Notes: generated by a model not told the origin, from the letters alone. A stretch of DNA of 64,000 nt from Burkholderia lata (GCF_902499335.1 NZ_CABVQK010000021.1:99498-163497), one strand, 5' to 3'. Numbered from the stretch's first letter, positions 29,986-38,988 are shown. Program-made: numbers and translations.

Positions 29986-31536
29986 TCAGCCTTCCACCAC
30001 GTCGAGATAGTCCTCCGGCCGCGTGCGATCCTCCGCATGCGCCATGCCCATCACGCGCACCAGCACGCTCACCACCACCGCCACCACCAGGTTCACGACC
30101 AGCGACCACACGGCCGCGTAGCCGGGAATCGCAAGACCGAACAGGTGGATCGTGAAGATCGAGCTGGCAAGCTTCAGCGAAACCGCCATCCACGTGCCGC
30201 ACACGATGCCCGCCGCCCAGCCGGCCAGCAGGCCGCGATGGTCGAGCACGCGCGTGTACAGGCCGAGCACGATCGCGGGCAGCGTCTGGATGATCCAGAT
30301 CCCGCCGAGCAGTTGCAGCTGGATCGCGTACGTCAGCGGCAGCCCGAGAATGAACGCGACGGCGCCGACCTTCACGATCAGCGACACGAGCTTCGCGACG
30401 TGCGTTTCCTGCTCGTGCGACATGTTGCGGTTCACGAACTCGCGGTGAATGTTGCGCGTGTACAGGTTCGCGGCCGCGATCGACATGATCGCCGCCGGCA
30501 CCAGCGCGCCGATGCCGATCGCCGCGAACGCGACGCCGACGAACCACGACGGGAAATACTGGAGGAACAGCGCGGGCACCGCGAAGTTCGGGCCGAACGC
30601 CTTGAAGTACGGCGCGTACTGCGGCATGTCCTTCACGCCCGATGCGAGCGCCATGTAGCCGAGCAGCGCGAGCAGGCCAAGCACGAACGAATATGCGGGC
30701 AGCATCGCCATGTTGCGGCGAATCGAGTTGCCGGACGACGACGACAGGATCGCCGTGACCGAGTGCGGATACAGGAACAGCGCGAGCGCCGAGCCGATCG
30801 CGAGCGTCGCATACGCGCTGTAGCCGTTCAGGCTCATCGCGTCGGGCGCCTTCAACAGCAGCTTCGCAGGCGGCACACTCGCGAAGATGTGCCCGAAGCC
30901 GCCCAGCTTCGCCGGGATCACGATGACCGCCGCGGCGATCGTGATGTAGATCAGGATGTCCTTGACGATCGCGATCATCGCGGGCGCGCGCAGGCCCGAC
31001 GTGTACGTGTACGCGGCGAGGATCGCGAACGCGATGATCAGCGGCAGGTCGCCGACGAAGCCGGTCGTGTCGAAGCCGAGCGCACCGATCACCACTTCGA
31101 TCCCGACGAGCTGCAGCGCGATGTACGGCATCGTCGCGACGATGCCCGTCACCGCGATCGCAAGCGCGAGCATGCGGCTGCCGTAGCGCGCGTTGACGAA
31201 GTCGGCGGCGGTCACGTAGCCGTGCCGCTTCGCGATGCTCCACAACTTCGGGAACACGACGAACGCAAACGGATAAATCAGGATCGTATAAGGCAGTGCG
31301 AAGAAGCCCATCGCGCCGGCGCCGAACACGAGCGCGGGCACCGCGACGAATGTGTACGCCGTGTAGAGGTCGCCGCCGAGCAGGAACCACGTGACGATCG
31401 TGCCGAAGCGGCGTCCGCCGAGGCCCCATTCGTCGAGATGGGCGAGATCGCCGCGCCGCCAGTTCGCGGCCAGGAAACCGATGATCGTGACGCCGATGAA
31501 CAGCAGGACGAAGACGAAGGTTGCGCCGAGATTCAT
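29986..31536 (-). CDS. Sodium:solute symporter family protein (MctP-like monocarboxylate carrier)
   Basis: A 516-residue membrane protein with about 13 hydrophobic segments. It belongs to the SSS family, in the group that takes up lactate, pyruvate or alanine in rhizobia (MctP). Seen: the GGRRFGTIVTWFLLGGDLYTAYTF region in helices 1-2, a conserved core QLVGIEVVIGALG, and the SSSSGNSIRRNM loop. The ATG at 31536 has a GGGAGGTG Shine-Dalgarno and overlaps the stop of the DUF3311 gene (ATGA). The DUF3311-SSS pairing is a stable association in proteobacteria. The substrate is inferred from the family. Confidence 0.88.
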   Translation of the reverse strand: MNLGATFVFVLLFIGVTIIGFLAANWRRGDLAHLDEWGLGGRRFGTIVTWFLLGGDLYTAYTFVAVPALVFGAGAMGFFALPYTILIYPFAFVVFPKLWSIAKRHGYVTAADFVNARYGSRMLALAIAVTGIVATMPYIALQLVGIEVVIGALGFDTTGFVGDLPLIIAFAILAAYTYTSGLRAPAMIAIVKDILIYITIAAAVIVIPAKLGGFGHIFASVPPAKLLLKAPDAMSLNGYSAYATLAIGSALALFLYPHSVTAILSSSSGNSIRRNMAMLPAYSFVLGLLALLGYMALASGVKDMPQYAPYFKAFGPNFAVPALFLQYFPSWFVGVAFAAIGIGALVPAAIMSIAAANLYTRNIHREFVNRNMSHEQETHVAKLVSLIVKVGAVAFILGLPLTYAIQLQLLGGIWIIQTLPAIVLGLYTRVLDHRGLLAGWAAGIVCGTWMAVSLKLASSIFTIHLFGLAIPGYAAVWSLVVNLVVAVVVSVLVRVMGMAHAEDRTRPEDYLDVVEG

Positions 31537-31775
31537 CGCGCACCTCCCTGCGGGCCGCTCGCCTTCCACGCGTTCTTGGTCTTGAAGTATACGAACGCGG
31601 TGATCACCGCGCTAATGAAGACCCAGAGCAACTGGTACCAGTAGAAAAACGGAAAACCCAACCATTGCGGTTCGATCTTGCTGTACGACGGTACCCAGAC
31701 CATCGCAATCAGCGGCAGTACCAGCAGCCAGAGCCAGCGCTTGGCGGCCCGGTTGGCGTCGGCATCGTGAGCCAT
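31533..31775 (-). CDS. DUF3311 small membrane protein
   Basis: An 80-residue protein with two hydrophobic segments (about 14-32 and 45-65) and a WVPSYSKIEPQWLGFPFFYWYQ motif between them. DUF3311 proteins are nearly always encoded directly before an SSS carrier, as here with a four-base overlap, and probably assist or stabilise it. The ATG at 31775 has an AGGAGAC Shine-Dalgarno. Confidence 0.87.
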   Translation of the reverse strand: MAHDADANRAAKRWLWLLVLPLIAMVWVPSYSKIEPQWLGFPFFYWYQLLWVFISAVITAFVYFKTKNAWKASGPQGGAR

Positions 31776-31973
31776 GACGTCTCCTCATCTTTCCCGGTTA
31801 TCGATCTTGTTGAGCGGGTACGGCGCCGAGAGGAGCGCAAAACGGGTAGGCTGCGGCTCCCCTGGCTTCGCGCCAGTATAGGAGCCGCGAGCACGCGGTC
31901 AAGCGGGGGCGAACCCGAGGTGATCCGCCCCTTGTCGCGTGGTTGCACCGGCATGCCGCCGGTGCATGAAGCG

Positions 31974-32891
31974 TCAGATCGCGAACGCGGTGTCGCGTGC
32001 GCCGGTCGTTTCTTTCAAAGCTTTCACCCACTTGCGTGCGGGCAGCTTCAGCGTGTCCTCGATCAGCTTCGCACGCGCGTCGAGCTGCGCAAACGGCACG
32101 TCGAGTGCGGGGCCCGAGAACGCGATCGCGATCCGGTTGCCGTCATGCACTTCCGGCAGTGCGATCACGCGGTGATCGAATGCCGCGTTCAGGTGCTTCA
32201 TGTTGCGCACGAAGCTCGGATGATCGCCGAACAGGTTGATCGTCGCGATACCTGCGTCGGCGAGGCAGCCGCGCACCGCGCGGTAGAACGAGACGCTGTC
32301 GAGCACGGGGCCGCGCGCGGTCGCGTCGTACAGGTCGATCTGGATCGCGCCCGTCGTGCCGCGGTTGGCCGGATCGTTGACGAAATCCCATGCATCGGCT
32401 TCATGCACGGCGAGACGTGCATCGTCGGGCGGCAGCGCGAACATCGTGCGCGCGGCGACGATCACGGCCGGGTTCAGTTCGACGGCCTCGATCTTCGCGT
32501 GCGGCAGGAAGCGGTGCGAGAACTTGGTCAGCGCACCGGTGCCGAGCCCGAGCTGGACGATCCGCTCGGGCGTTTCGAGGAACAGCAGCCACGCCATCAT
32601 CTGCTGCGCGTATTCGAGCTCGATATGCAGCGGCTTCGAAATCCGCATCGCGCCTTGTACCCACTCGGTGCCGAAATGCAGGAAGCGCACGCCGCCCTCT
32701 TCCGAGAACGTGACGGGCGCGAAGCGCGGCTTGCGCGGCGCTTCGAGCACGGGCACGTCGTCGTGTTCGTCGATCTCCGGGCGGCGCTTCACGCGCGGCG
32801 GCTGGAGTTTTTCGGAGCCGTTGTAGGCGGACGGCTTGCTGCGCTTGGACGCGCGCGCCTCGGCGGACGCGCGCTTGATCAGTCGGGTCAT
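31974..32891 (-). CDS. Spermidine-synthase-fold (SpeE-like) protein, probably not a polyamine synthase
   Basis: A 305-residue protein with a Rossmann methyltransferase/SpeE core. QLGLGTGALTKFSH (about 112-125) is the nucleotide-binding loop, VELNPAVI the acidic loop and IQIDLYDATARGP the catalytic-region strand. The first about 50 residues are basic and probably disordered (KRASAEARASKRSKP). True spermidine synthases have an N-terminal beta-barrel domain and a GGGDG-type loop; both are lacking or changed here, so spermidine production is doubtful. It is often annotated only as spermidine synthase. It stands alone. Confidence 0.78.
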   Translation of the reverse strand: MTRLIKRASAEARASKRSKPSAYNGSEKLQPPRVKRRPEIDEHDDVPVLEAPRKPRFAPVTFSEEGGVRFLHFGTEWVQGAMRISKPLHIELEYAQQMMAWLLFLETPERIVQLGLGTGALTKFSHRFLPHAKIEAVELNPAVIVAARTMFALPPDDARLAVHEADAWDFVNDPANRGTTGAIQIDLYDATARGPVLDSVSFYRAVRGCLADAGIATINLFGDHPSFVRNMKHLNAAFDHRVIALPEVHDGNRIAIAFSGPALDVPFAQLDARAKLIEDTLKLPARKWVKALKETTGARDTAFAI

Positions 32892-33269
32892 GTGTGAATC
32901 TCGCTGGGTGAAGCTGGTTTTAGCGGACGAGAGGATAGCATTGGCGGAGATTCCGCCGCCGGACGGACGCGCATCCGCCGCTTCTGCGCAATTACCGTAG
33001 GGCTACCTCATCGAAATCGCACCGCTCGATGGTGCGAAAGCAGGGCCTCGCCATCAGGCCGATTCTTTCGCACGCAACGTCCGTCGCGCCAGCGCACGGA
33101 CACACTCGCACCGCTCCGGAAATATTCCGTAATCCAGGCATGCCGGCGGCCACATCAGACAGCCCGCCTGTCGCTCGTCACTGCGCCCGCGACACGCTAT
33201 GCTCCGGCGTCGGCCATGCGCCGCGACGCTTCAAATCTTACGGATTACAAACAAAAAGCGAGAGACCTC
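32892..33269. other. Gene-free interval before the orphan lipoprotein gene
   Basis: 378 bases between two divergent genes. I see no coding potential beyond chance frames, no tRNA and no terminator. It must hold the promoters of both flanking genes, but no convincing -35/-10 pair stands out. Confidence 0.4.
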
Positions 33270-34307
33270 ATGACACAGAATGCGCGCCTGGCACACGCTG
33301 GCTACGCAGCCGCATTGACCGGCACCCTGCTGCTCGCCGCATGTGGCGGCGACAACGGCGCATCGAGTACGCCCGCCAGCAATCTCAGCACCGCCCAGCA
33401 GAACTACGAAAGCTTCGCGCTGGCCGCCAACGGCGGGCTGCACTATCTGCATGCTCAATTGTCTTTTTCCACGTCGAACAGCGGTGCGGCGAGCATCAAC
33501 GACTCGGCCAGCTACTTCTTCACGGAGGATCAGAGCCTCGCGCAAAGCCCGTCCGGTGGCGCGCAACTGTTGACGAAGGGCCTGTCGTCGGTCGATCCGT
33601 CGCTGCCGGTGCCGACGCTCGCCGCCTCACGCTATGTCGTCAACGGTACGGTCGTCACAAGCACGCAGGAACAGGTCAGCTACAGCGGTGCAAATGTCCT
33701 GCTCACGGATCTCGCCGCGGACGGCCATACCGCCGCGATGACGATGATGGGCACGAATTACACGGTCGTGCCGCTGTCCGGCGTCCTTGCGAATTCGCCA
33801 GCCGAACTGTTCAACGGCAGCGCGCTCGGCGCCATCACGAACACAATCAACGGCACGTCGCTGTACAACAAGCAGGCGAGCTGGCAATCGGGCGCTGCCT
33901 ACTTGAAGATCACGCGACAGGTGGCCGGCGACACGGTCGCCACCGGCGACTGCGCCGCACCGTCGACGACCGGTACGAGCCTGACACCGTGCAGCACGAC
34001 GGCGTCGACGCTTGAAGCGTTCTTCCCGTATGCGAGTGCAGCTGACGGCAAGACTTACAACCTGAGCGACGGGCAGATCGTCACGCTCGCGGGTGTCCGC
34101 GCTTGGGTCGCCAATGCGGCACGCAATGCCCCGACGACCGAGTACCGGGTCTTCTATCAGTACAACGGGCAGATCAACGTCGGGGTCGTGATCCGCGACG
34201 GCACGACGCTCGCGATTACGTCTACCGGCAGCACGACGGCGCAGAACTTCTACATCCTGCTGAACAGCGCGGCGGTCCAGTCCGTGAAAGCAGCGATCAC
34301 GTTCTGA
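33270..34307 (+). CDS. Orphan lipoprotein, unknown function
   Basis: A 345-residue protein with a signal peptide and lipobox LAAC at Cys25, followed by GGDNG, so it is a probable envelope lipoprotein. The mature part is rich in Ser, Thr, Ala, Asn and Gly with regular beta-type patterning (for example ANVLLTDLAADGHTAAMTMMGTNYTVV), and holds one pair of nearby cysteines (GDCAAPSTTG...LTPCSTT). I recognise no domain. The ATG at 33270 is chosen because it places the signal peptide correctly; an upstream in-frame ATG at 33216 would add 18 polar residues. Confidence 0.75.
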   Translation: MTQNARLAHAGYAAALTGTLLLAACGGDNGASSTPASNLSTAQQNYESFALAANGGLHYLHAQLSFSTSNSGAASINDSASYFFTEDQSLAQSPSGGAQLLTKGLSSVDPSLPVPTLAASRYVVNGTVVTSTQEQVSYSGANVLLTDLAADGHTAAMTMMGTNYTVVPLSGVLANSPAELFNGSALGAITNTINGTSLYNKQASWQSGAAYLKITRQVAGDTVATGDCAAPSTTGTSLTPCSTTASTLEAFFPYASAADGKTYNLSDGQIVTLAGVRAWVANAARNAPTTEYRVFYQYNGQINVGVVIRDGTTLAITSTGSTTAQNFYILLNSAAVQSVKAAITF

Positions 34308-34480
34308 CGCAGTGCCACTTTCGGGTGCGCATGCAACGATGGAAACGGTGGCGGATGGTTCGCCGCCGCCCTTCGCAACAAGGACGGAGCAATCGGCCGG
34401 CGACGCGCGGTGCCCGGATCGAAAATCGGCGCACAATGGCATTCAGCGTCGGCCGGCCTGCGCGGCATTTCGGAGATTCC

Positions 34481-34735
34481 ATGGCATCGACCGACAAGAA
34501 GATCTGGTTTCCGGCCAAACGCTACGGCTGGGGCTGGGGATTGCCGGTCGCGTGGCAAGGCTGGGTCGTGTTGCTGCTGTTCGCGATCGGGGTCATTGCA
34601 AGCGCGTGGCTGCTGCCGCCGCGCCGGTCTCCGATTGCGTACGGCGCCTGCATCGTGGCGTTGGTCGCGCTGCTGACCGTGGTGTGCTGGATCAAGGGAG
34701 AGACGCCCCACTGGCGATGGGGCAAGGACGATTGA
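34481..34735 (+). CDS. Small two-helix membrane protein, unknown function
   Basis: An 84-residue protein with a cytosolic-looking basic, Trp/Gly-rich start (WFPAKRYGWGWGLPVAWQG), two hydrophobic helices (about 26-46 and 52-70) and an aromatic tail HWRWGKDD. The pattern of a WFPxxRYGWGWG motif ahead of two helices recurs in uncharacterised bacterial membrane proteins. The ATG at 34481 follows GGAG. It lies 173 bases after the orphan lipoprotein in the same direction. Confidence 0.7.
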   Translation: MASTDKKIWFPAKRYGWGWGLPVAWQGWVVLLLFAIGVIASAWLLPPRRSPIAYGACIVALVALLTVVCWIKGETPHWRWGKDD

Positions 34736-35263
34736 GCATCAAGCGCGATATGCTCGCTTGCCCGATCGGCAAGTGAATTCGAGCCTCCGTAACGACGCGA
34801 AGTCGTTCGGCTACGTATATCCGATCACCAAAGCACACCGCTCTTCACGACAGTAAGCAACGCGCAAGTCGCAAATGCGCGCGTCATGCATGCGCAAAAG
34901 CGCGCACCGCAGCCAGGCGGCATAAGCAAATTCACACCGCGCCGGCTCGTCAAGCAAGGAACAAGCGCCCCACTCCGTCATCGATACGCAGCGACAGCAC
35001 CTGTCGAACGGCTGAATTGTCCCAGGTCTCCACACGACGCAAAAATGCGAAGGAGCGGCCGCAAGCCGGGATGTCGCCTATGCGCTCGCCTTCGATGCCA
35101 CGCCCCCGATGCCAAACCGGCATCGCCCGTCGGTCGTCACCGCCCGCCTGCCCGCTCCCGACGCTGCGAATCCCCCAGTGACGGCACCGCCGCCGAGTAC
35201 GAACTGCGCATCCTTTTTCTGCGTGCACCTTGCAAATATACCCAAATAGGGATAATTTCATCG
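34736..35263. other. Gene-free interval before the toxin-antitoxin pair
   Basis: 528 bases with slightly lower GC than the surroundings. A long open frame continues upstream from the toxin gene (from 34886) but has no family-like sequence. I see no RNA gene. A short CTTGCC/GGCAAG hairpin (34757-34773) has no T-tail. The 3' end holds the toxin promoter. Confidence 0.4.
35230..35256 (+). promoter_or_regulatory. Candidate promoter/operator of the toxin-antitoxin operon
   Basis: TTGCAA (35230-35235) and GATAAT (35251-35256) are spaced 15 bp. Between them is CCCAAATAGGG (35241-35251), with CCC/GGG arms that could be part of an antitoxin operator. The -10 ends seven bases before the toxin ATG, which would make the mRNA nearly leaderless. 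Confidence 0.45.
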
Positions 35264-35626
35264 ATGGATCCGTACACCAAACCACTCTACTGGCTCGGCT
35301 CGGCGCGCAAGGACCTGAAAGCAATGCCCGAAGCCGTCCAGGACACGTTCGGTTATGCGCTGTACCTGGCGCAAACAGGACGCAAGCATGATCAGGCCAA
35401 GCCATTGAGGGGATTCGGATCGGCTGGTGTGCTCGAGATCGTGGAATCGGAAGACAACGGCACGTACCGTGCCGTCTACACGGTGAAGCTCGGGAACAGC
35501 GTGTATGTGCTGCACTGTTTCCAGAAGAAATCATCGAACGGCATCGCGACACCGAGGCCGGACAGCGATCTGGTTCGCGAACGTCTGAAAGCGGCCGAAG
35601 CACACGCAAAAGGAGAAAGGCGATGA
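35264..35626 (+). CDS. RelE/HigB-superfamily toxin (phage Gp49-like, DUF891)
   Basis: A 120-residue protein of the Gp49-like HigB group, predicted ribosome-dependent mRNA interferases. Seen: the N-terminal LYWLGSARKDLKAMPE, the core KPLRGFGSAGVLEIVE, TYRAVYTVKLGNSVYVLHCFQKKS with its basic residues, and an exposed charged C-terminus. It precedes its antitoxin, the usual HigBA order, with a four-base overlap (ATGA). The ATG at 35264 lacks a Shine-Dalgarno. Confidence 0.88.
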   Translation: MDPYTKPLYWLGSARKDLKAMPEAVQDTFGYALYLAQTGRKHDQAKPLRGFGSAGVLEIVESEDNGTYRAVYTVKLGNSVYVLHCFQKKSSNGIATPRPDSDLVRERLKAAEAHAKGERR

Positions 35627-35946
35627 TCGAAATCGAACAGGGCAGCGAGAACGTCTACGCGGATCTGGGCATGCGCGATGCCGACGAAATGCGAGTGAAG
35701 GCCCAACTCGCCGCCAAGATCGCGGAGATCATCAAGGCGCGCAAATGGACGCAGCAGCACGCGGCCCGGTTGCTCGGCATGACGCAGCCGAAGCTATCGA
35801 ACATGCTGCGCGGGCAGTTTCGCGGCGTAAGTGAAACGAAGATGCTCGAATGTCTGGCGAAGCTCGGACGCGACGTGCAGATTGTCGTCGGGCCAGATCG
35901 TCAGTCGGAAGTCGAAGGGCATATCGAAGTCGTATTCGCCGCCTGA
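35623..35946 (+). CDS. XRE-family antitoxin (HigA-like)
   Basis: A 107-residue DNA-binding antitoxin. The helix-turn-helix at about 40-75 (KWTQQHAARLLGMTQPKLSNMLRG) is followed by a short C-terminal part. The first about 25 residues (IEIEQGSENVYADLGMRDADEM) match the toxin-associated HTH_37 group. It is translated from an overlap with the toxin stop. It is expected to bind the toxin and repress the operon promoter. Confidence 0.9.
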   Translation: MIEIEQGSENVYADLGMRDADEMRVKAQLAAKIAEIIKARKWTQQHAARLLGMTQPKLSNMLRGQFRGVSETKMLECLAKLGRDVQIVVGPDRQSEVEGHIEVVFAA

Positions 35947-36008
35947 CGTCAGGGCCCTGCCGATTGCCTCGGATCGCCGGCCGAGCGTGACGCCAGCAGC
36001 GCTGTCGG

Positions 36009-36485
36009 TCAAAGGACAACCCGGCGCCAGTGTTCCAGCTTCTGCTCGAACGACAGTATCGCATTCGCCGGGCTCGACGAAGGCAGCACGAGCGTGTCGT
36101 ACCCCGCCGCGCCGATCACCTCCGCAAACCGCCCCGCCGTCTTGCCGTTGAAGCACACGCGCTTGAGCAACGGCGCATGCTCGCGCAACGCATCGAAATC
36201 ATTCGGCTTCGCATGCCGGATCGCCGAATCGAGGCTGCCCTCGCGATGGCACGCGGCCAGCACGTCCCAGACGCCGATCCCGTGCGACAGCACGCGCTCG
36301 AGCCGCGCGTCGTACGCGAGTTCGTGCAGCCCGTGCTCGCCGAGCACCGTGCCGAGCAGCCGCCAGAACTGGTTGCGCGGATGCGCGTAGTACTGCGCGG
36401 CATCGAGCGAGGCCTCGCCCGGAAAACTGCCGAGGATCATCGTGTGCGTGTTCGCCGCGACGACCGGCGGAAAACCCCGCAGCAT
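36009..36485 (-). CDS. DNA-deoxyinosine glycosylase (hypoxanthine-DNA glycosylase, UDG superfamily)
   Basis: A 158-residue uracil-DNA-glycosylase-fold enzyme of the small family that removes hypoxanthine (deaminated adenine) from DNA. Hallmarks are ILGSFPGEASLDAAQYYAHP (18-37) followed by NQFWRLLG, then GIGVWDVLAACHREGSLD and the C-terminal VLPSSSPANAILSF (about 132-145). The ATG at 36485 overlaps the ubiC stop (TAATG), so translation is probably coupled. It is third in the htpG-ubiC transcript. Confidence 0.86.
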   Translation of the reverse strand: MLRGFPPVVAANTHTMILGSFPGEASLDAAQYYAHPRNQFWRLLGTVLGEHGLHELAYDARLERVLSHGIGVWDVLAACHREGSLDSAIRHAKPNDFDALREHAPLLKRVCFNGKTAGRFAEVIGAAGYDTLVLPSSSPANAILSFEQKLEHWRRVVL

Positions 36486-37093
36486 TACGCGCTCCCGCCC
36501 GGCCCGCCCGAGCGCGGCCCGTCGCCGTACGCATCGAGATGGCGCCACAGCGCCGGCAACATGCATTCGGTGACCATCAACGGCTTGCCGTGACGCTGGA
36601 ACACCGAGCGCCGCGCGGCGAACGAATGCGGCGCTCGCGCACCGCCGAGCGCATGGCTCGCCAGCGCATACAAAGGATGGCCGGCGATCACGCGCCGGCT
36701 GACGAGCGCCGAACGCTCGACCTGCGGATCGCTGTACAGCAGCTCCGCGAGCGGCCGCGTGCGCAGCCGCCGCATCGCCTGCCACACACCCTTGCTGGCG
36801 GAAAGCGGCGCGATGCTGTGCGCGGCGACGAACGGCGTGCCGTCGACCGACAGGATCACCTCGCGCACCCACATCGGCGCACGCGGTGCACTGGCGAGCG
36901 CGTCCGGCTCGTCGAACCACGGGCAGTCGACGGCCTCGCGCGTCACGCGCACGGCCACCCGGCCGAGCCGCGCGAGGTGCGCGGTCAGCGATCCGCCGCG
37001 CGTCAGCCAGTCGCGCTGGTCGAGCGTGCAGCCAGGCCGCGGCGTCTCGCGCCAGCCGGCCTGCCCGCCGTCGAATCGCATGCGTGTGTTCAC
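36485..37093 (-). CDS. ubiC: Chorismate lyase
   Basis: UbiC splits chorismate to 4-hydroxybenzoate and pyruvate, the first committed step of ubiquinone synthesis. The 202-residue frame contains the family segments WLTRGGSLTAHLARLG (about 29-44), VREVILSVDGTPFVAAHSI, RRLRTRPLAELLYSD and a C-terminal SVFQRHGKPLMVTECMLP. The start may be a GTG at 37093, which overlaps the htpG stop (GTGA), or the ATG at 37081 (MRFDGGQ), which fits the family N-terminus equally well; neither has a Shine-Dalgarno. It lies between htpG and the glycosylase gene with overlaps on both sides. Confidence 0.9.
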   Translation of the reverse strand: MNTRMRFDGGQAGWRETPRPGCTLDQRDWLTRGGSLTAHLARLGRVAVRVTREAVDCPWFDEPDALASAPRAPMWVREVILSVDGTPFVAAHSIAPLSASKGVWQAMRRLRTRPLAELLYSDPQVERSALVSRRVIAGHPLYALASHALGGARAPHSFAARRSVFQRHGKPLMVTECMLPALWRHLDAYGDGPRSGGPGGSA

Positions 37094-38988
37094 GCGGCGC
37101 GCGACAGCAGCAGCGCGTTGGTCCGCTTCACGAAGCTCGCCGGATCGTCGAGCATGCCGCCTTCAGCCAGCAACGCCTGATCGAACAGCAGATGGCACCA
37201 GTCGCCGAAATCGGCGCTGTCTGCCTTCAGCTGCTTCACGAGCGCGTGCTCCGGATTGATCTCGAGGATCGGCTGCATCGCCGGCGCGTTCTGGCCGGCC
37301 GCCTTCAGCATGCGCTGCAGGTAGCCGCTCATGTCGTTGTCGTCCGCGACGAGGCACGACGGCGAATCGGTCAGGCGGAACGTGACGCGCACTTCCTTCA
37401 CCTTGTCGCCGAGCGCTTCCTTCATCTTCTCGACGACGGGCTTGATCGCTTCGCCCGCCTGTTCCTGCACCTTCTTCTCCTCGTCGTTCAGCTCGCCGAG
37501 ATCGAGGTCGCCGCGCGCGACGCTCGCGAGCGGCTTGCCGTCGAATTCCTGCAGGAACGACAGCATCCATTCGTCGACGCGATCGGTCAGCAACAGCACC
37601 TCGACGCCCTTCTTGCGGAACACCTCGAGATGCGGGCTGTTCTTCGCGGCCAGCCACGCGTCGGCGGTCACGTAGTAGATCTTGCTCTGCTCGGGCTTCA
37701 TACGCGACACGTAGTCGGCGAGCGACACGTCCTGCGCGTCGGTGTCGCCGTGCGTCGACGCGAAGCGCAGCAGCTTCGCGATGCGCTCGCGGTTCGCGTG
37801 ATCTTCGCCGAGGCCTTCCTTCAGCACCTGGCCGAACGCGCCCCAGAACGTCTTGTACTTCTCCTTGCCGGCATCCTCTTCCGCGTTCGCGAGCTCTTCG
37901 AGCATCGACAGCGTGCGCTTCGTCACGCCTTCGCGGATCGCCTTCACGTCACGGCTTTCCTGCAGGATCTCGCGCGACACGTTCAGCGGCAGGTCGGCCG
38001 AATCGACGACACCCTTCACGAAACGCAGGTATTGCGGCAGCAGTTGCTCAGCGTCGTCCATGATGAACACGCGCTTCACGTACAGTTTCAGGCCGCCGCG
38101 ATAGTCGCGGTTCCACATGTCGAACGGCGCATGCGACGGCACGAACAGAAGCTGCGTGTATTCGCTGCGGCCCTCGACGCGGTTATGCGTCCACGTGAGC
38201 GGATCCTGGTGATCGTGCGCGATGTGCTGGTAGAACTGCGTGTACTGCTCGTCGGTGACGTCGCTCTTCGAACGCGTCCACAGCGCGCTCGCCTGATTGA
38301 CGGTCTCGTCCTCGTCCTTGAGGACCATCTCGCCCTTCTCCTGATCCCATTCTTCCTTCTGCATCAGGATCGGCAGCGCGATGTGGTCGGAATACTTCTG
38401 GATGATCGACTGCAGGCGGTGCGACGACAGCAGCTCGTCCTCGCCTTCGCGCAGATGCAGCGTGATCGTCGTGCCGCGCTGCGCGCGCTCGATCGCGTCG
38501 ATCGTGAAATCGCCCTCGCCGGCGCTTTCCCAGCGCACGGCTTCGCTCGCCGGCAGGCCCGCGCGACGGGTCTCGACGGTGATCTTGTCGGCGACGATGA
38601 AGCCCGAGTAGAACCCGACGCCGAACTGGCCGATCAGCGCCGCATCCTTCTGCTGGTCGCCGGACAGCTTCGTGAAGAATTCCTTGGTGCCCGAACGCGC
38701 GATCGTGCCGAGGTTCGCGATCGCTTCATCGCGGCTCATGCCGATGCCGTTGTCGTCGATCGTGATCGTGCGCGCGGCCTTGTCGTAGCCGATGCGGATG
38801 CGCAGGTTCGGATCGTTCTCATACAGCGCGTTGTCCGCGAGCCCTTCGAAACGCAGCTTGTCGGCCGCGTCGGACGCGTTCGACACCAGTTCGCGCAGGA
38901 AGATTTCCTTGTTGCTGTAAAGCGAATGGATCATCAGGTGGAGGAGTTGCTTGACCTCTGCCTGAAAGCTCATCGTTTCATGTGCCAT
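37090..38988 (-). CDS. htpG: Chaperone HtpG (bacterial Hsp90)
   Basis: Hsp90-type ATP-dependent chaperone of the cytosol. The 632-residue length is standard. The N-terminal ATPase domain holds ELVSNASDAADKLRF (about 34-48), DNGIGMSRDEA and GQFGVGFYSGF. The middle domain contains NVSREILQESRD with the conserved arginine that contacts ATP, and a C-terminal dimerisation domain follows. It heads an overlapping transcript htpG-ubiC-hypoxanthine glycosylase. I see no clear heat-shock promoter in the 158 bases upstream. Confidence 0.97.
   Translation of the reverse strand: MAHETMSFQAEVKQLLHLMIHSLYSNKEIFLRELVSNASDAADKLRFEGLADNALYENDPNLRIRIGYDKAARTITIDDNGIGMSRDEAIANLGTIARSGTKEFFTKLSGDQQKDAALIGQFGVGFYSGFIVADKITVETRRAGLPASEAVRWESAGEGDFTIDAIERAQRGTTITLHLREGEDELLSSHRLQSIIQKYSDHIALPILMQKEEWDQEKGEMVLKDEDETVNQASALWTRSKSDVTDEQYTQFYQHIAHDHQDPLTWTHNRVEGRSEYTQLLFVPSHAPFDMWNRDYRGGLKLYVKRVFIMDDAEQLLPQYLRFVKGVVDSADLPLNVSREILQESRDVKAIREGVTKRTLSMLEELANAEEDAGKEKYKTFWGAFGQVLKEGLGEDHANRERIAKLLRFASTHGDTDAQDVSLADYVSRMKPEQSKIYYVTADAWLAAKNSPHLEVFRKKGVEVLLLTDRVDEWMLSFLQEFDGKPLASVARGDLDLGELNDEEKKVQEQAGEAIKPVVEKMKEALGDKVKEVRVTFRLTDSPSCLVADDNDMSGYLQRMLKAAGQNAPAMQPILEINPEHALVKQLKADSADFGDWCHLLFDQALLAEGGMLDDPASFVKRTNALLLSRAA

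Noticed and set aside
34886..35263. An N-terminal extension of the toxin
   Set aside because: The frame is open by chance; its sequence is low-complexity Arg/Pro/Ser and the toxin family begins at MDPYTKPLYW.
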